A DNA stretch of 64,000 nucleotides from Planobispora longispora (GCF_016863135.1 NZ_BOOH01000037.1:62001-126000); one strand, 5' to 3'; shown: positions 25,278 through 34,365, counted from the first letter of the stretch. The notes: generated from the sequence alone by a model not told the origin. Made by a program: numbers and translations.

Positions 25278-25663
25278 TTCTTTGGTACTCTCCTGCATAG
25301 TGGGTTATTTGTGCTCGGAGAACCTCGAAAAGTTGAGCATAGCCCTCCCCGCGTTTCATGTCACGCGCCCTGCCGTCACGCGCTCTCCGCCGCGTTTCGC
25401 CACCTTCGCGCCCGTGTCCCCCGCCGCTCCCGCACCCATCTCCTCCGTGCCCCTCCCCTCCGCGTCCGGCGCGGAACGCGCCGGGGCGACCCCGGGCGAC
25501 CCGAGGTCCGGCGTCGAACGAGTCGCCGGGCCATGATCGTGGGCGCTCGTGATCACAGGTGCTCGGGATCGCGGATGCTCATGGCTACGGATTACGTGCC
25601 CATCCTGGACTTCTGCTGCGAAATCACTTGCGCGAAGCCTGGACCACTGTCGAACTGATTGCC
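25278..25663. other. Divergent intergenic region between HelD and the kinase/lyase gene
   Basis: About 390 bp with no convincing gene. The HelD-proximal 70 bp is AT-richer; the middle is C-rich and unstructured to the eye. A probable promoter for the downstream fusion gene ends the region. Confidence 0.5.
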
Positions 25664-25679
25664 TACACTCCTCCAACTA
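25640..25679 (+). promoter_or_regulatory. Probable leaderless promoter of the kinase/phospho-lyase gene
   Basis: TACACT at 25664-25669 is a good -10 and TGGACC at 25640-25645 a weak -35 (18 bp apart). The ATG begins 10 nt after the -10, so transcription would start within about 3 nt of it. No ribosome-binding site precedes the ATG, consistent with a leaderless message. Confidence 0.5.
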
Positions 25680-28006
25680 TGGATGCCGTGTTGACGGGCG
25701 CCCGGCCGCGCCTGAGCGCCGAGGACGCGGTCGCGATCGCCGTGACGTCGTTCGGAGTGAGCGCCCACACGGCGCGTGACCTGGGCAGCGAGCGCGACCG
25801 GACGTTCCTGCTGAGCGACCGCGGCGGGGACCCGGTGGCGGTGCTGAAGGTCTCGAACTCGGCCGAGGACCCGGCGGTGCTGGACATGGAGGCCGCGGCG
25901 GCACTGCACATCGCCGCCACCGATCCGCGGTTGCGGGTCGCGCTGCCGTGGCGCCCGGCGCCCGCCGCCATGGCGGCGCGCCCCGGCGACGACCCGGCAC
26001 GGCTGCGCGCGCGCTGGAGGGACGGCCGGGTCGCGCACTGGGTGCGGCTGTACGACGTCCTGCCCGGCCGCAGCCGTGTCTCCGCGGCCGATCTGCCGGA
26101 CGCCGCGCTGGTCGCGTGGGGTGAGACGACGGCCCGCCTGGCGCTGGCGCTGCGCGGATTCGCCCACCCCGCCGCGCACCGGGCGATGCCGTGGGACGTG
26201 CAGAACGCTTCGGCGGCCCGGACGATGCTCGGCGACGTACGCGACCCCCGCGCCCGCGTCGCCGTCGCCCGGGTGCTGGAGGTGTTCGAGGAACGCGTCA
26301 CGCCGGTGTGGGGGCGGCTGCGCGCGCAGGTCGCGCACACCGATCTGACCGTCGACAACGCCCTGACCGACGAGGCCGGCCTCGTCACCGGGATCATCGA
26401 CTTCGGCGACATGAGCCACACGGCGCTCGTCGCCGACCTGGCGTCGGTGCTCGACTCCCTGTGCGGCGGGCGGGAGGGCGCCGAGATGTTCCGCGCGGCG
26501 CGGCTGGTCCTGGACGGCTACCAGCGCCACATCGAGCTGGAGGACCTGGAGCTGGAGGCGCTGGGACCGGCGTGGGCGGCCCGCAGCGCGCTGACGGTCG
26601 CCATCAGCTCCTGGCGCGTGGCGCGGGGACTGGAGGAGCGGGAGTTCGCCGAGCGCTACAACGCGGCGTGCCTGCGGATGCTGGAGACGATGGAGGCCGC
26701 CGGATGGGACGGGGTGGCCCGGCAGCTGGGCGCCGCGGCCGCCCCGCGACCGGACGCGTCGCTGGCGGCCCGGCGGGCGACGGCCTTCGGCCCGATCGCC
26801 GACCCGCTGTTCTACGACGAGCCCGTCGAGGTGGCCGAGGCCCGGGGCGTGTGGATCACGGACCCCGCCGGGCGCGCCTACCTGGACGCCTACAACAACG
26901 TGCCGTGCGTCGGGCACGCCCATCCCCGCGTCAACGCCGCGATCGCCCGGCAGAGCCGGCGGATCAACACCCACACCCGGTACCTGCACCCCGCGGCCAT
27001 CGAGCTGGCCGAGCGCCTGACGGCCACGTGCCCGCCGGAGCTGGACACCGTGCTGCTGGTCAACTCCGGCTCGGAGGCCAACGACCTGGCCTGGCGCATG
27101 GCGACCGCGGTCACCGGCCGCCGGGGCGGGCTGTGCACGGCGTTCGCCTACCACGGCATCACCGAGGCCACGGCCGCGCTCTCCCCGGAGGGCTGGCTCG
27201 ACGGGCGCGGGCCCGGGCACGTCGAGACCTGGGAGGCGCCCGACGCCTACCGCGGACGGCATCTGGACGCCACGGCGTTCGCCGCGGCGCTGGCGCGGTT
27301 GCGCGAGCGCGGGCTGGAGCCCGCCGCGGCGATCCTCGACGGCGTCGTCACCAGCGACGGGATCGCCGACCTCGACCCCGGCTACGTGCGGGAACTCGTC
27401 CGCCTGACGCGCCGGGCGGGCGGGCTGTGGATCGCCGACGAGGTGCAGTCCGGCCACGCCCGCACCGGGGAGACCCTGTGGGCGTTCGACCGCTTCGGGA
27501 TCGTCCCGGACTTCGTCACGCTCGGCAAGCCGATGGGCAACGGCCATCCGGTCGCCGCCGTGATCACCCGGCGGGACATCGTCGCCGAGCTGAAGGGCCG
27601 CACGACGCTGTTCAGCACCTTCGGCGGCAATCCCGTCAGCGCCGCCGCCGCGCTCGCCGTCCTGGACGTCATCGCCGACGAGCGCGTGCTCGACCGCGTA
27701 CGGCGCACGGGCCGGGCGCTGCGGGCGGCCCTCACCGAGGTGGCGGCGGCCCATCCGGAGATCGGGCACGTGCGGGGCATCGGGCTGGCCTGCGGCGTGG
27801 AGCTCGTCGCCGATCCGGTCACGCGCGAGCCGGACGGCCCGCGCGCCGGGCGGGTCCGCGACCGGATGCGCCATCTCGGCGTCCTGATCGGGACGACCGG
27901 CCGGCACGGCAACGTCCTGAAGATCCGCCCGCCGCTGGCGCTGGACGACAGCCACGTGCCGATCCTGGCCGGCGCGCTCGACGCCGCGCTGAGCCAGACG
28001 CGCTGA
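25679..28006 (+). CDS. Bifunctional APH-type kinase / class III PLP enzyme (amino-alcohol kinase plus phospho-lyase)
   Basis: 775 aa. Residues about 1-340 form an aminoglycoside-phosphotransferase-fold kinase with catalytic HTDLTVDN (His220, Asp222) and DFGD (Asp241). Residues about 350-775 are a class III aminotransferase-fold PLP enzyme: NSGSEANDLAWR cofactor cup, DEVQSGHARTG with the ring-binding Asp, and Lys617 in TLGKPMGNGHP as Schiff-base lysine. In mammals separate proteins do these steps: a hydroxylysine kinase, and the PLP phospho-lyases for 5-phosphohydroxylysine or phosphoethanolamine. One chain would phosphorylate an amino alcohol and then eliminate phosphate and ammonia. Which substrate is open. 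The start was set at ATG 25679 because of the adjacent -10. Confidence 0.88.
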   Translation: MDAVLTGARPRLSAEDAVAIAVTSFGVSAHTARDLGSERDRTFLLSDRGGDPVAVLKVSNSAEDPAVLDMEAAAALHIAATDPRLRVALPWRPAPAAMAARPGDDPARLRARWRDGRVAHWVRLYDVLPGRSRVSAADLPDAALVAWGETTARLALALRGFAHPAAHRAMPWDVQNASAARTMLGDVRDPRARVAVARVLEVFEERVTPVWGRLRAQVAHTDLTVDNALTDEAGLVTGIIDFGDMSHTALVADLASVLDSLCGGREGAEMFRAARLVLDGYQRHIELEDLELEALGPAWAARSALTVAISSWRVARGLEEREFAERYNAACLRMLETMEAAGWDGVARQLGAAAAPRPDASLAARRATAFGPIADPLFYDEPVEVAEARGVWITDPAGRAYLDAYNNVPCVGHAHPRVNAAIARQSRRINTHTRYLHPAAIELAERLTATCPPELDTVLLVNSGSEANDLAWRMATAVTGRRGGLCTAFAYHGITEATAALSPEGWLDGRGPGHVETWEAPDAYRGRHLDATAFAAALARLRERGLEPAAAILDGVVTSDGIADLDPGYVRELVRLTRRAGGLWIADEVQSGHARTGETLWAFDRFGIVPDFVTLGKPMGNGHPVAAVITRRDIVAELKGRTTLFSTFGGNPVSAAAALAVLDVIADERVLDRVRRTGRALRAALTEVAAAHPEIGHVRGIGLACGVELVADPVTREPDGPRAGRVRDRMRHLGVLIGTTGRHGNVLKIRPPLALDDSHVPILAGALDAALSQTR

Positions 28007-28060
28007 GTTCCGCACTGCGCCCTTCGGAGGTCATGCCACGGTCAAACTTGCCGGGGAATG

Positions 28061-28095
28061 TGTACATCCGTACACATAATATGTACGGTTGTACA
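28061..28095. promoter_or_regulatory. Double TetR-type operator
   Basis: TGTACATCCGTACA (28061-28074) and TGTACGGTTGTACA (28082-28095) are each dyads of TGTAC-N4-GTACA and are mutual inverted repeats with one mismatch, 21 bp apart (two helical turns). They precede the TetR gene and are the likely autoregulatory site. Confidence 0.7.
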
Positions 28096-28131
28096 TATGC
28101 CCTCTGATCCGAACGATCGCTCCATGCCGGG

Positions 28132-28764
28132 GTGGACGCCGCCCGGTCATCCGTACACCGCCGGTGGCCCGGACCCGGCCGGGCGCGACCCGCGGCCCGC
28201 GGCGTGAGCGGCCCCGCCGCCCCGCGACGGCCCCGCCGCCACGATCCCGGACGGCGGGACCGGCTGATCGACGCCGCGCTCACCGTCATCGCCGAGCGCG
28301 GCGTGGCCGGCACCACGCACCGGGAGATCGCCCGGGTCGCCGATGTGCCGCTGGGCTCGGTGACCTACCACTTCGCCTCCCTGGAGGAGGTCCTCCGCGA
28401 GGCGTTCACCCGGCACGCCGAGGCGGCCGCCCAGGTCTTCGACCGGCGGCTGAGCGCCGTCCGCGACCGCGACGCCGCCGTCGAAGCGGTGATCTCGCTG
28501 GTGGCGGAGGATCTGCTCGGCTCGCAAGACGACCTGGTCCTGGCCGTGGAACTGTATGTGGCCGCCGCCCGCAACCCGGTCCTGCGGGCTGTCACCCAGG
28601 CCTGGATGCAGCGCAGCCGCCGGGCGCTGGAACGCCACTTCGACCCCACGACCGCCCGCCAGCTCGACGCGCTCATCGAAGGCCTGGTGCTGCACAGCGC
28701 CCTGTCGACCGACCCGATGACACCGGGGCAGATCCGCCAGGCCATCGAGCGCTACCTGCGCTGA
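28132..28764 (+). CDS. TetR-family transcriptional regulator
   Basis: 210 aa from GTG 28132; a GTG at 28204 is an alternative that would drop a Pro/Arg-rich leader. The HTH is clear: LIDAALTVIAERGVAGTTHREIARVADVPLGSVTYHFASLEE, split about residues 45-86. The C-terminal domain is the TetR_C type of the YxaF/RutR-like group. Downstream, 105 bp away, is an MFS transporter that is the likely target; the double operator upstream fits autoregulation. Confidence 0.85.
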   Translation: MDAARSSVHRRWPGPGRARPAARGVSGPAAPRRPRRHDPGRRDRLIDAALTVIAERGVAGTTHREIARVADVPLGSVTYHFASLEEVLREAFTRHAEAAAQVFDRRLSAVRDRDAAVEAVISLVAEDLLGSQDDLVLAVELYVAAARNPVLRAVTQAWMQRSRRALERHFDPTTARQLDALIEGLVLHSALSTDPMTPGQIRQAIERYLR

Positions 28765-28869
28765 CCCGGCCGATCCATCGGCGCCTGCGCTCCTTGCGCC
28801 CGGTCTCCCCTCCCCGTCCCGTCTCTCCTTCCGTCCTTCCTTCCCGCCCGCACGCGCCCGGAGATCTCC

Positions 28870-30147
28870 TTGCCCGCCTCCACCGTCACCGCCGTCCCCA
28901 CCCGGCAGGCCCGCCGGGCCCGCGCCGCCGTCGCCGCGCTGTTCCTCACCAACGGGGCCGTGTTCTTCAATCTCGTCCCGCGCTATCCGCAGATCAAGGC
29001 CGATCTCGAGATCAGCAACGTCGTCTTGGGAACGGCGCTGGCCGGTTACCCGATCGGCGCGTTGCTGGCCGGGCTGCTGGCCGGCGCCGCCGTCCGCCGC
29101 TTCGGCTCCGCGCGCGTGGCGGCGTTCGGGATCCTCCTGACCACGATCGCGATACTGGCCGTCCCCGTGGCGCCGAACTGGATCGCGCTGGGCGGCGCGC
29201 TGTGCGTGGCGGGCGCTCTGGACGCGGTGGTCGACGTCGCGCAGAACGCCCACGGCCTGCGGGTCCAGCGTCTCTACCGGCGCTCCATCGTCAACTCGCT
29301 GCACGGCTTGTGGAGCGTCGGCGCGGTCCTGGGCGGCCTGATGGGCTCGGCCGCCGCCGGCCTGGACGTTCCCCTGGCGGTCCACCTGAGCGTCTCCGCG
29401 GTGCTGTTCAGCGCCGTCGCCCTGCTCGCCCGCCGGTTCCTGCTGCCCGGCCCCGAAGACGCCGAGCGCGTCGCCGACGCCCGGGATCTGGCCGCCGCCG
29501 ACGGCCACCCGGCCGCCCCGCCGGCCCACCACGACGCTCCCGGAGGCAGGCGCCCCCTCGCCGGCTCCGCCGTGCGGATGCTGGCCGTGCTCGGCGTGCT
29601 GGCCGCCTGCGGCGCGCTCGTCGAGGACGCCGGCGCCTCCTGGGGCGCGCTCTACCTCAGCGGTGACCTGCACACCAGCGCCGCCACCGCCGGTCTGGCC
29701 GTCGTGGCGCTCCAGGCCGCCATGACCGTCGGACGGCTGACCGGTGATCGCGTCGTGGACCGTTTCGGCCAGCGCACCGTCGTGCGCGCCGGCGCGGCCC
29801 TGACCGCCGTCGGCATGGGCGCGGCCCTGGCCGTGCCGTCCACGCCGGCCGCGCTGGCCGGGTTCGCCCTGGCCGGACTGGGCGCGGCCACTCTCGTGCC
29901 CGCCGCCATGCACACCGCCGACGAACTGCCCGGGCTGCCTCCCGGCACCGGGCTGACCGTCGTCAGCTGGCTGCTGCGCGGCGGGTTCCTGCTGTCGCCC
30001 CCGGTGGTCGGCCTCATCGCCGACCTCGCCGGTCTGCGCGTCGGCCTGCTCTCCGTCGTCGTGGCGGGGGCCGTCACCTTCGTCCTGGCCCGCGTCCTGG
30101 TCGATCAGCCGGGGCGCTCCGGACCGTCAAACGATCACACGGAGTGA
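28870..30147 (+). CDS. MFS transporter (FucP/YbjJ-like)
   Basis: 425 aa from TTG 28870 with GGAG 6 nt upstream. Twelve predicted membrane helices with a central Ala/Pro/His-rich loop (about 195-235). GTALAGYPIGALLAGLLAGAAVRRFG resembles motif A, and SIVNSLHGLWSVGAVLGGLMG is the conserved helix-5 stretch of YbjJ-like sugar/drug carriers. The transported compound is unknown. It is probably controlled by the upstream TetR. Confidence 0.87.
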   Translation: MPASTVTAVPTRQARRARAAVAALFLTNGAVFFNLVPRYPQIKADLEISNVVLGTALAGYPIGALLAGLLAGAAVRRFGSARVAAFGILLTTIAILAVPVAPNWIALGGALCVAGALDAVVDVAQNAHGLRVQRLYRRSIVNSLHGLWSVGAVLGGLMGSAAAGLDVPLAVHLSVSAVLFSAVALLARRFLLPGPEDAERVADARDLAAADGHPAAPPAHHDAPGGRRPLAGSAVRMLAVLGVLAACGALVEDAGASWGALYLSGDLHTSAATAGLAVVALQAAMTVGRLTGDRVVDRFGQRTVVRAGAALTAVGMGAALAVPSTPAALAGFALAGLGAATLVPAAMHTADELPGLPPGTGLTVVSWLLRGGFLLSPPVVGLIADLAGLRVGLLSVVVAGAVTFVLARVLVDQPGRSGPSNDHTE

Positions 30148-30363
30148 TATCGGACGTGAGCTGGGGGAATGCTGGGGAACATGGGGGAGTACCGGGAGGA
30201 CGCGTGCCGCGGTCGTGCCCGGGCGGACGCCGGCGCCAGACGACGGCGCCGGGGGACGGGCAGCGGCGTGAACAGTGTGTTACGGCCCGTCCCCACCCCT
30301 ACCGCCCGGCGGCGCCGGGCGCGAAGCTGGCCTTGTCGCAACCACCAGGGAGGACCACCGTCC

Positions 30364-30639
30364 ATGCTCAGGCGCACTCCGCTGTTCGGCGGTAAGACCC
30401 GAGTCACCTTCACCCTGCCCGCCGACGAGCCCGCCGGTCCCGTCAGCGTGGTGGGGGACTTCAACGGCTGGGAACCCGGCACGCACGAGCTGCTCCGCCG
30501 CCGCGGCGGTGTCCGGACCGTCTCCGTGGTCCTGCCGCCGGGCGCCCACCGCTTCCGCTACCTGGCCACCGGCGGCCGGTGGTTCGACGACGAGACCGCC
30601 GACGACGTCGACGACCGCGGCAGCGTCGTGCGTCTGTGA
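30364..30639 (+). CDS. Small CBM48 / glycogen-binding-domain protein
   Basis: 91 aa from ATG 30364 with GGAGG upstream. The whole protein is an isoamylase-N-type (CBM48, E-set) domain: TRVTFTLPADEP, VSVVGDFNGWEPGTHELLRR with the conserved Asn-Gly-Trp, and GAHRFRYLATGGRW. Stand-alone versions of this domain in actinobacteria have no settled role; binding of glycogen or a related glucan is inferred. Its last 82 bp overlap the 3' end of the opposite-strand methyltransferase gene. Confidence 0.8.
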   Translation: MLRRTPLFGGKTRVTFTLPADEPAGPVSVVGDFNGWEPGTHELLRRRGGVRTVSVVLPPGAHRFRYLATGGRWFDDETADDVDDRGSVVRL

Positions 30640-31712
30640 CGGTCCCGCCCGCCGGGCGCCGTCAGCTGGAGGAGGAAGGACGGCGCGCCGGAGACCCGGA
30701 CCCGCTGCAGGTGCGCGGGCTCGAGGCCCGAGCCGGGCCCGGCGGGCAGGTGACCGGGATCGGGCAGCAGGACCACGGCCGTCCCTCCGGGGGCCAGAAC
30801 CCGGCCCAGCTCCGCCCACCAGCGCGCGAAGGAGGCGGCGAGCAGGCCGCGGGCGGACACCTGGCCGCCCCAGGGCGGATTGCTCAGCACCCGGTCGACG
30901 CCGCCGTCGGGCAGCGGCAGGCGTCCGGCGTCGGCCCGGGCCAGGGCGACGGGCAGACCGGCCGCGTTCTCCGCGGCCGCGTGCACGGCCCGCGGGTCCA
31001 GGTCGAAGCCGTGCAGGCGGGCCTGCGGCTGCTGCGCCCCCGCCTCGATCAGCAGCGTCCCGGCCCCGCAGCAGGGGTCCAGAACCGTGTGCCCGGGACG
31101 GATGCCGGCCATCTGCGCCATGGCGGCGGCCAGCGGAGGATGCAGGGTCCCCGGGACGGACCGCCGTTTGTAGTCACGCCGGTGCAGGGGCCGCTCGGCG
31201 ATCCGCAGCAGGAGCGTGGCGTGCTCGCCGTCGAGGGTCACCCGCCACCCGCTGTGGCCGGGCGGGGGCGCGGTCCCCGTCCTGCGGGAGTGGTAGCCGG
31301 TCCCCAGCCGTCGTGCCAGGGCGTGCCCGACGGCGTCCTCGACGTCGTAGCGGGTGAAGTTCCGCCTGCCCAGGAACGACGCCGACACCTCCACCCCGGT
31401 GAGCGCGCCGGGGCCGCCGTGGTCGCGGCGGAGCCGTGCCAGCGGACCCGGATCGGCCAGGTCGGCCAGGAGCGCGAGGGCGGCGGCGTCCCTCCTGGCC
31501 GTGCCGGTCTCGGCGCACCGCGCGGCCAGGAGGAAGACGTCGTCGGCGGTGCGCAGGGTGACGGCGGCCCCCACGCCGGAGCGTGGGGCGCGGAAGTGGA
31601 CCTCGCGATGCCCGAGACGGGTGACCACGCCGAGGCCGCGCTGGAGTATCTCGGCGGCGACCGTCGGCTCCAGCCCGTGAACGCACCGCGCCACCAGGCT
31701 CGCCGCGGTCAT
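30558..31712 (-). CDS. THUMP-domain RNA methyltransferase
   Basis: 384 aa. An N-terminal ferredoxin-like/THUMP region (about 1-165, starting SLVARCVHGLEPTVAAEIL) precedes a Rossmann methylase with motif I TVLDPCCGAGTLLIEAG (about 223-239), an acidic turn GFDLDPRAV, and the N-methylase motif SNPPWGG near 287. The layout matches Trm14/TrmN or RlmL-type guanine-N2 methyltransferases acting on tRNA or rRNA. The last 27 residues are antisense to the CBM48 gene and look non-conserved, so the core enzyme probably ends at LTAPGG. Confidence 0.83.
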   Translation of the reverse strand: MTAASLVARCVHGLEPTVAAEILQRGLGVVTRLGHREVHFRAPRSGVGAAVTLRTADDVFLLAARCAETGTARRDAAALALLADLADPGPLARLRRDHGGPGALTGVEVSASFLGRRNFTRYDVEDAVGHALARRLGTGYHSRRTGTAPPPGHSGWRVTLDGEHATLLLRIAERPLHRRDYKRRSVPGTLHPPLAAAMAQMAGIRPGHTVLDPCCGAGTLLIEAGAQQPQARLHGFDLDPRAVHAAAENAAGLPVALARADAGRLPLPDGGVDRVLSNPPWGGQVSARGLLAASFARWWAELGRVLAPGGTAVVLLPDPGHLPAGPGSGLEPAHLQRVRVSGAPSFLLQLTAPGGRDRHRRTTLPRSSTSSAVSSSNHRPPVAR

Positions 31713-31986
31713 GGCGCGGCGAGGACGCTGGGACGCGGAGGGGCGAGAAAAATCGCGCGAGCGCGCATGATGATCGTTCTTCTCCCACGTCGGCCCGGGA
31801 CGGCACGGCGCCGCCCCGCCTCGTCGGCGACGGGTCGTTCCTCGTTCCGCCGACGGAACTCAGCTGAGGTGGAAGAACACGGTCATAGTCGGGGAGCTTA
31901 GAGTCCGCCGGGCCGCGCGCTCAACCGGATAATCCCGGTCCGAGGTCCGGGGGGTCGCGGCCGGCCCGGCGGGTGCTCTCAGCGAG
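31713..31986. other. Intergenic, no gene seen
   Basis: About 275 bp between two minus-strand genes. Contains an AT-richer patch (31745-31795) in front of the methyltransferase gene, probably its promoter; nothing else recognised. Confidence 0.4.
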
Positions 31987-32028
31987 CCGGGATCAGCGGA
32001 CCGGGATCAGCGGACCGGGATCAGGTCG
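31987..32028. repeat. 14-bp tandem repeat across the 3' end of the copper-oxidase-like gene
   Basis: CCGGGATCAGCGGA occurs at 31987-32000 and 32001-32014, with a partial third copy from 32015 that codes the last residues of the gene. The array extends the gene's own 3' sequence past the stop. Confidence 0.7.
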
Positions 32029-33566
32029 GGACCGACGACGTGGCCCTGGTGGGGGTGGGGGGCGTTCTGGTCGTGCCGGAAGTGCCCGGCGTACCAGACG
32101 ACGACGTTGGTGCTGCTGACGCTCTCGCCGTTGACGAACCGGTCGAGCGCCGCCCGGTTGTCGCCGCCGGGGTTGCCGCCGTCGTACAGCTCGCTCGCCC
32201 GGCGGCGCAGGAACCACAGGTCGGCGATGCCGTAGGGGTCGGCGGTGTTGTCGTGCGGGCCGGGCACGATCCGGTAGCCGCGGCCGCTGGACTTGTCGGT
32301 GACCTGCCAGAACCGGGCCGGCGGGCGGCGCTTGCGGGTGGTCTCGCGCACGATCTGGGTGGCGACTGGGGCCTCGGCGGTGCCGTCGAACTGCTCGATC
32401 ACGTCGTTGTCGGAGCCCTCGACGTCGAAGTCGAAGCGCCAGTAGACGTGGTGCCGGTGGCGCATGCAGGTGCGCGGGTTGCGCACCCCGGCGAAGCCGA
32501 AGCGCGGGCGGATCACGCCGTCGTCGGCCAGGCGCCACTCCGACACGTACCGGTACCAGCCCGCGGCGATCTCGCTGATGATCCGCACCTCGCCGCCGGC
32601 GTCGTGGAAGGCCACGCCCTGGAAATTGCCGGCGTCGTTGTCGGGCCGCTCCAGGATGGTCTTCGGCGCGCGCTCGCAGATCCGCCAGCCCCAGCCGACG
32701 GGGTCGGCGCCGGTGGCCGAGAAGCGGGTCTCCTCGTTCTGCCAGTCGCGGTAGGTGACGCCGTCCTCCTCGTACTGGACGTTGAGGATCGGCACGTGCG
32801 CCTGGCGGAAGACCAGTCTGCCCCGGTAGCGGACCTCGCGCAGCTCCACTCCGGAGCCGTCGCCGGGGTTCTGCGGCGCCGAGGCGCGGGGCCGTACCAC
32901 GATCAGGTTCCACAGCTCGGCGCCGCCGTCGAGCACGCGCAGGCGCACCGCGTCCGGCCCGCCCCGGTCGCGCAGGCTGCCCACCGGCGTGGGCAGGCGC
33001 GACTCGCAGTCGTCGGGGTGGTCGGGGTGCATGGCGACGCTGACCCCGGCCGGGGACCAGTCGACGGTGCGCGCGCCCACGTCCACCGCGACGATGCGGT
33101 GCTTGACGGGCCCGCCGGGGGTGTAGAGGCCCAGGGTGGGGCGGCGCGTGGTGGTGCCGTCGGGGTTCTCCAGGTCGGCCAGGGGCGGCATGGGCCGGTA
33201 GACGATGACGTCCTCACCGGCGGGGAAGCGCTCGTCGGCGCGCAGGATCTCCGCGGCGGCCTGCAGTTCCCCGGGGCCCGGGGTGGGCCGGTAGGCGCTG
33301 GGCACGACCTCGGCGTGCTCGGGGCGGCCGACGGCGCCGCGCAGTTCCACCGCCCGGTTGGAGACCGGGTCGAAGACGCTCGCCCGGAACGGCGCCCGCC
33401 CGTCCGGCTCGCGGCCCACGGTGACGGCCTCGCCCAGGATGAGGCGGTCGGCGTCGGCGGTCTCCAGATGCGCCAGTACGGCGGGGTGCGCCGCCGCCAC
33501 CTGCCGTACCTGCTCGGCGGTCAGTCCCTGTTGCTCGACCGCCTCGATGATCACCTGTCTGGTCAT
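32007..33566 (-). CDS. Copper-amine-oxidase-like protein with altered cofactor motif
   Basis: 519 aa from ATG 33566 with GGGGAG 7 nt upstream. The C-terminal two thirds follow the copper amine oxidase catalytic domain: His370-x-His372 in RHRHHVYWRFDFDVEG aligns with the family HQH Cu ligands and the following R-x-D; His495 in WYAGHFRHDQ fits the third ligand; and GWYRYVSEW (Tyr338) aligns with the GNYDY topaquinone site. The Tyr precursor is kept, but the Asn before it is Trp and the Asp after it is Arg. No signal peptide is seen. The N-terminus (about 1-110) resembles the CuAO N2/N3 region. It may be a true oxidase with a non-standard site or a non-oxidase relative. Confidence 0.7.
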   Translation of the reverse strand: MTRQVIIEAVEQQGLTAEQVRQVAAAHPAVLAHLETADADRLILGEAVTVGREPDGRAPFRASVFDPVSNRAVELRGAVGRPEHAEVVPSAYRPTPGPGELQAAAEILRADERFPAGEDVIVYRPMPPLADLENPDGTTTRRPTLGLYTPGGPVKHRIVAVDVGARTVDWSPAGVSVAMHPDHPDDCESRLPTPVGSLRDRGGPDAVRLRVLDGGAELWNLIVVRPRASAPQNPGDGSGVELREVRYRGRLVFRQAHVPILNVQYEEDGVTYRDWQNEETRFSATGADPVGWGWRICERAPKTILERPDNDAGNFQGVAFHDAGGEVRIISEIAAGWYRYVSEWRLADDGVIRPRFGFAGVRNPRTCMRHRHHVYWRFDFDVEGSDNDVIEQFDGTAEAPVATQIVRETTRKRRPPARFWQVTDKSSGRGYRIVPGPHDNTADPYGIADLWFLRRRASELYDGGNPGGDNRAALDRFVNGESVSSTNVVVWYAGHFRHDQNAPHPHQGHVVGPDLIPVR

Positions 33567-33790
33567 GTCAGAACTCCCCGTTGTGCGTGTCGACGGCGCG
33601 CCGCTGCGGGATCTCCGGCGCATCCCGTTCCTATCCCGCCGTGATGATGTTGGGAAGATACGGAAATAACCGACTTTTCCGGCCTGAGGTGCTCGCGGGT
33701 TGCCCGCCGGGTGTGATCAGTGGGACGCAAGACGGTTCCAAGCGATCTCCTCTATCACTGGTGGCGAGACCAGCCGAGAGGGGATTTCGA

Positions 33791-34309
33791 ATGCGTACGG
33801 TTACCCGCAGGCCGCTGCCGGCCGGGATGCTCGTGACGGCCCTGGCCGCCCTGCTCGTCGCGTTGTCCGCCGCGCCGGCCGTCGCCGGCCCGCTGACCGG
33901 CGCCGCGGCGGGGACGGCGCAGGACGGGCGGGCCGAGCGGGACAAGGAGTACGACTGGGGGACGATCAGGTCCGCCCGCGACCACTCCGGCCACGCCAAG
34001 GCCAGGGTGTGGGTGACCGGCTTCGGCGAGAGGCGTTTCCAGGTCTACGGCAGGCTCTACGACCTCGACCGCCACCCGGACCACTGCGCCTCCATCCGGG
34101 CCAGGTTCCACTACGTCAAGGGCGGGACCGGCTGGTCCCCGTACCGCCGGTACTGCGCCTCCTCCCGCTCGGACTACGCCGGCTACCTTCTGGAGTCCAG
34201 GGGCCTGATCACGCGGGTCGATCTCAGGATCTGCCTGTCCGACGGACTCAAGGGCCGGACGTCGTACTGTCGCACCGAGACCGTCCGGAACGAGGACTTC
34301 GCCTGGTGA
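33791..34309 (+). CDS. Secreted protein of unknown function
   Basis: 172 aa from ATG 33791 with GAGGGGA upstream. A signal peptide (Arg-rich n-region, helix LVTALAALLVALSAAPAVA, likely cleavage after AVA at about 32) precedes a mature basic domain with Cys in DHCASIR, RYCASSR, ICLSDG and SYCRTE, which could form two disulfides. Tryptophan- and Tyr-rich segments (YDWGTI, TGWSPYRRY) are spaced like a small beta-sandwich. I do not recognise the family. It stands alone, convergent with the AlkZ-like gene. Confidence 0.7.
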   Translation: MRTVTRRPLPAGMLVTALAALLVALSAAPAVAGPLTGAAAGTAQDGRAERDKEYDWGTIRSARDHSGHAKARVWVTGFGERRFQVYGRLYDLDRHPDHCASIRARFHYVKGGTGWSPYRRYCASSRSDYAGYLLESRGLITRVDLRICLSDGLKGRTSYCRTETVRNEDFAW

Positions 34310-34365
34310 CAGGGTTTTCGGAGCGGCAGGACCTCGGAGCGGTGGGGCCCCGGGGTGACGGGCCG

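Noticed and set aside
25278-25350. Rifampicin-associated element upstream of helD
   Set aside because: No inverted repeat of that type is visible there.
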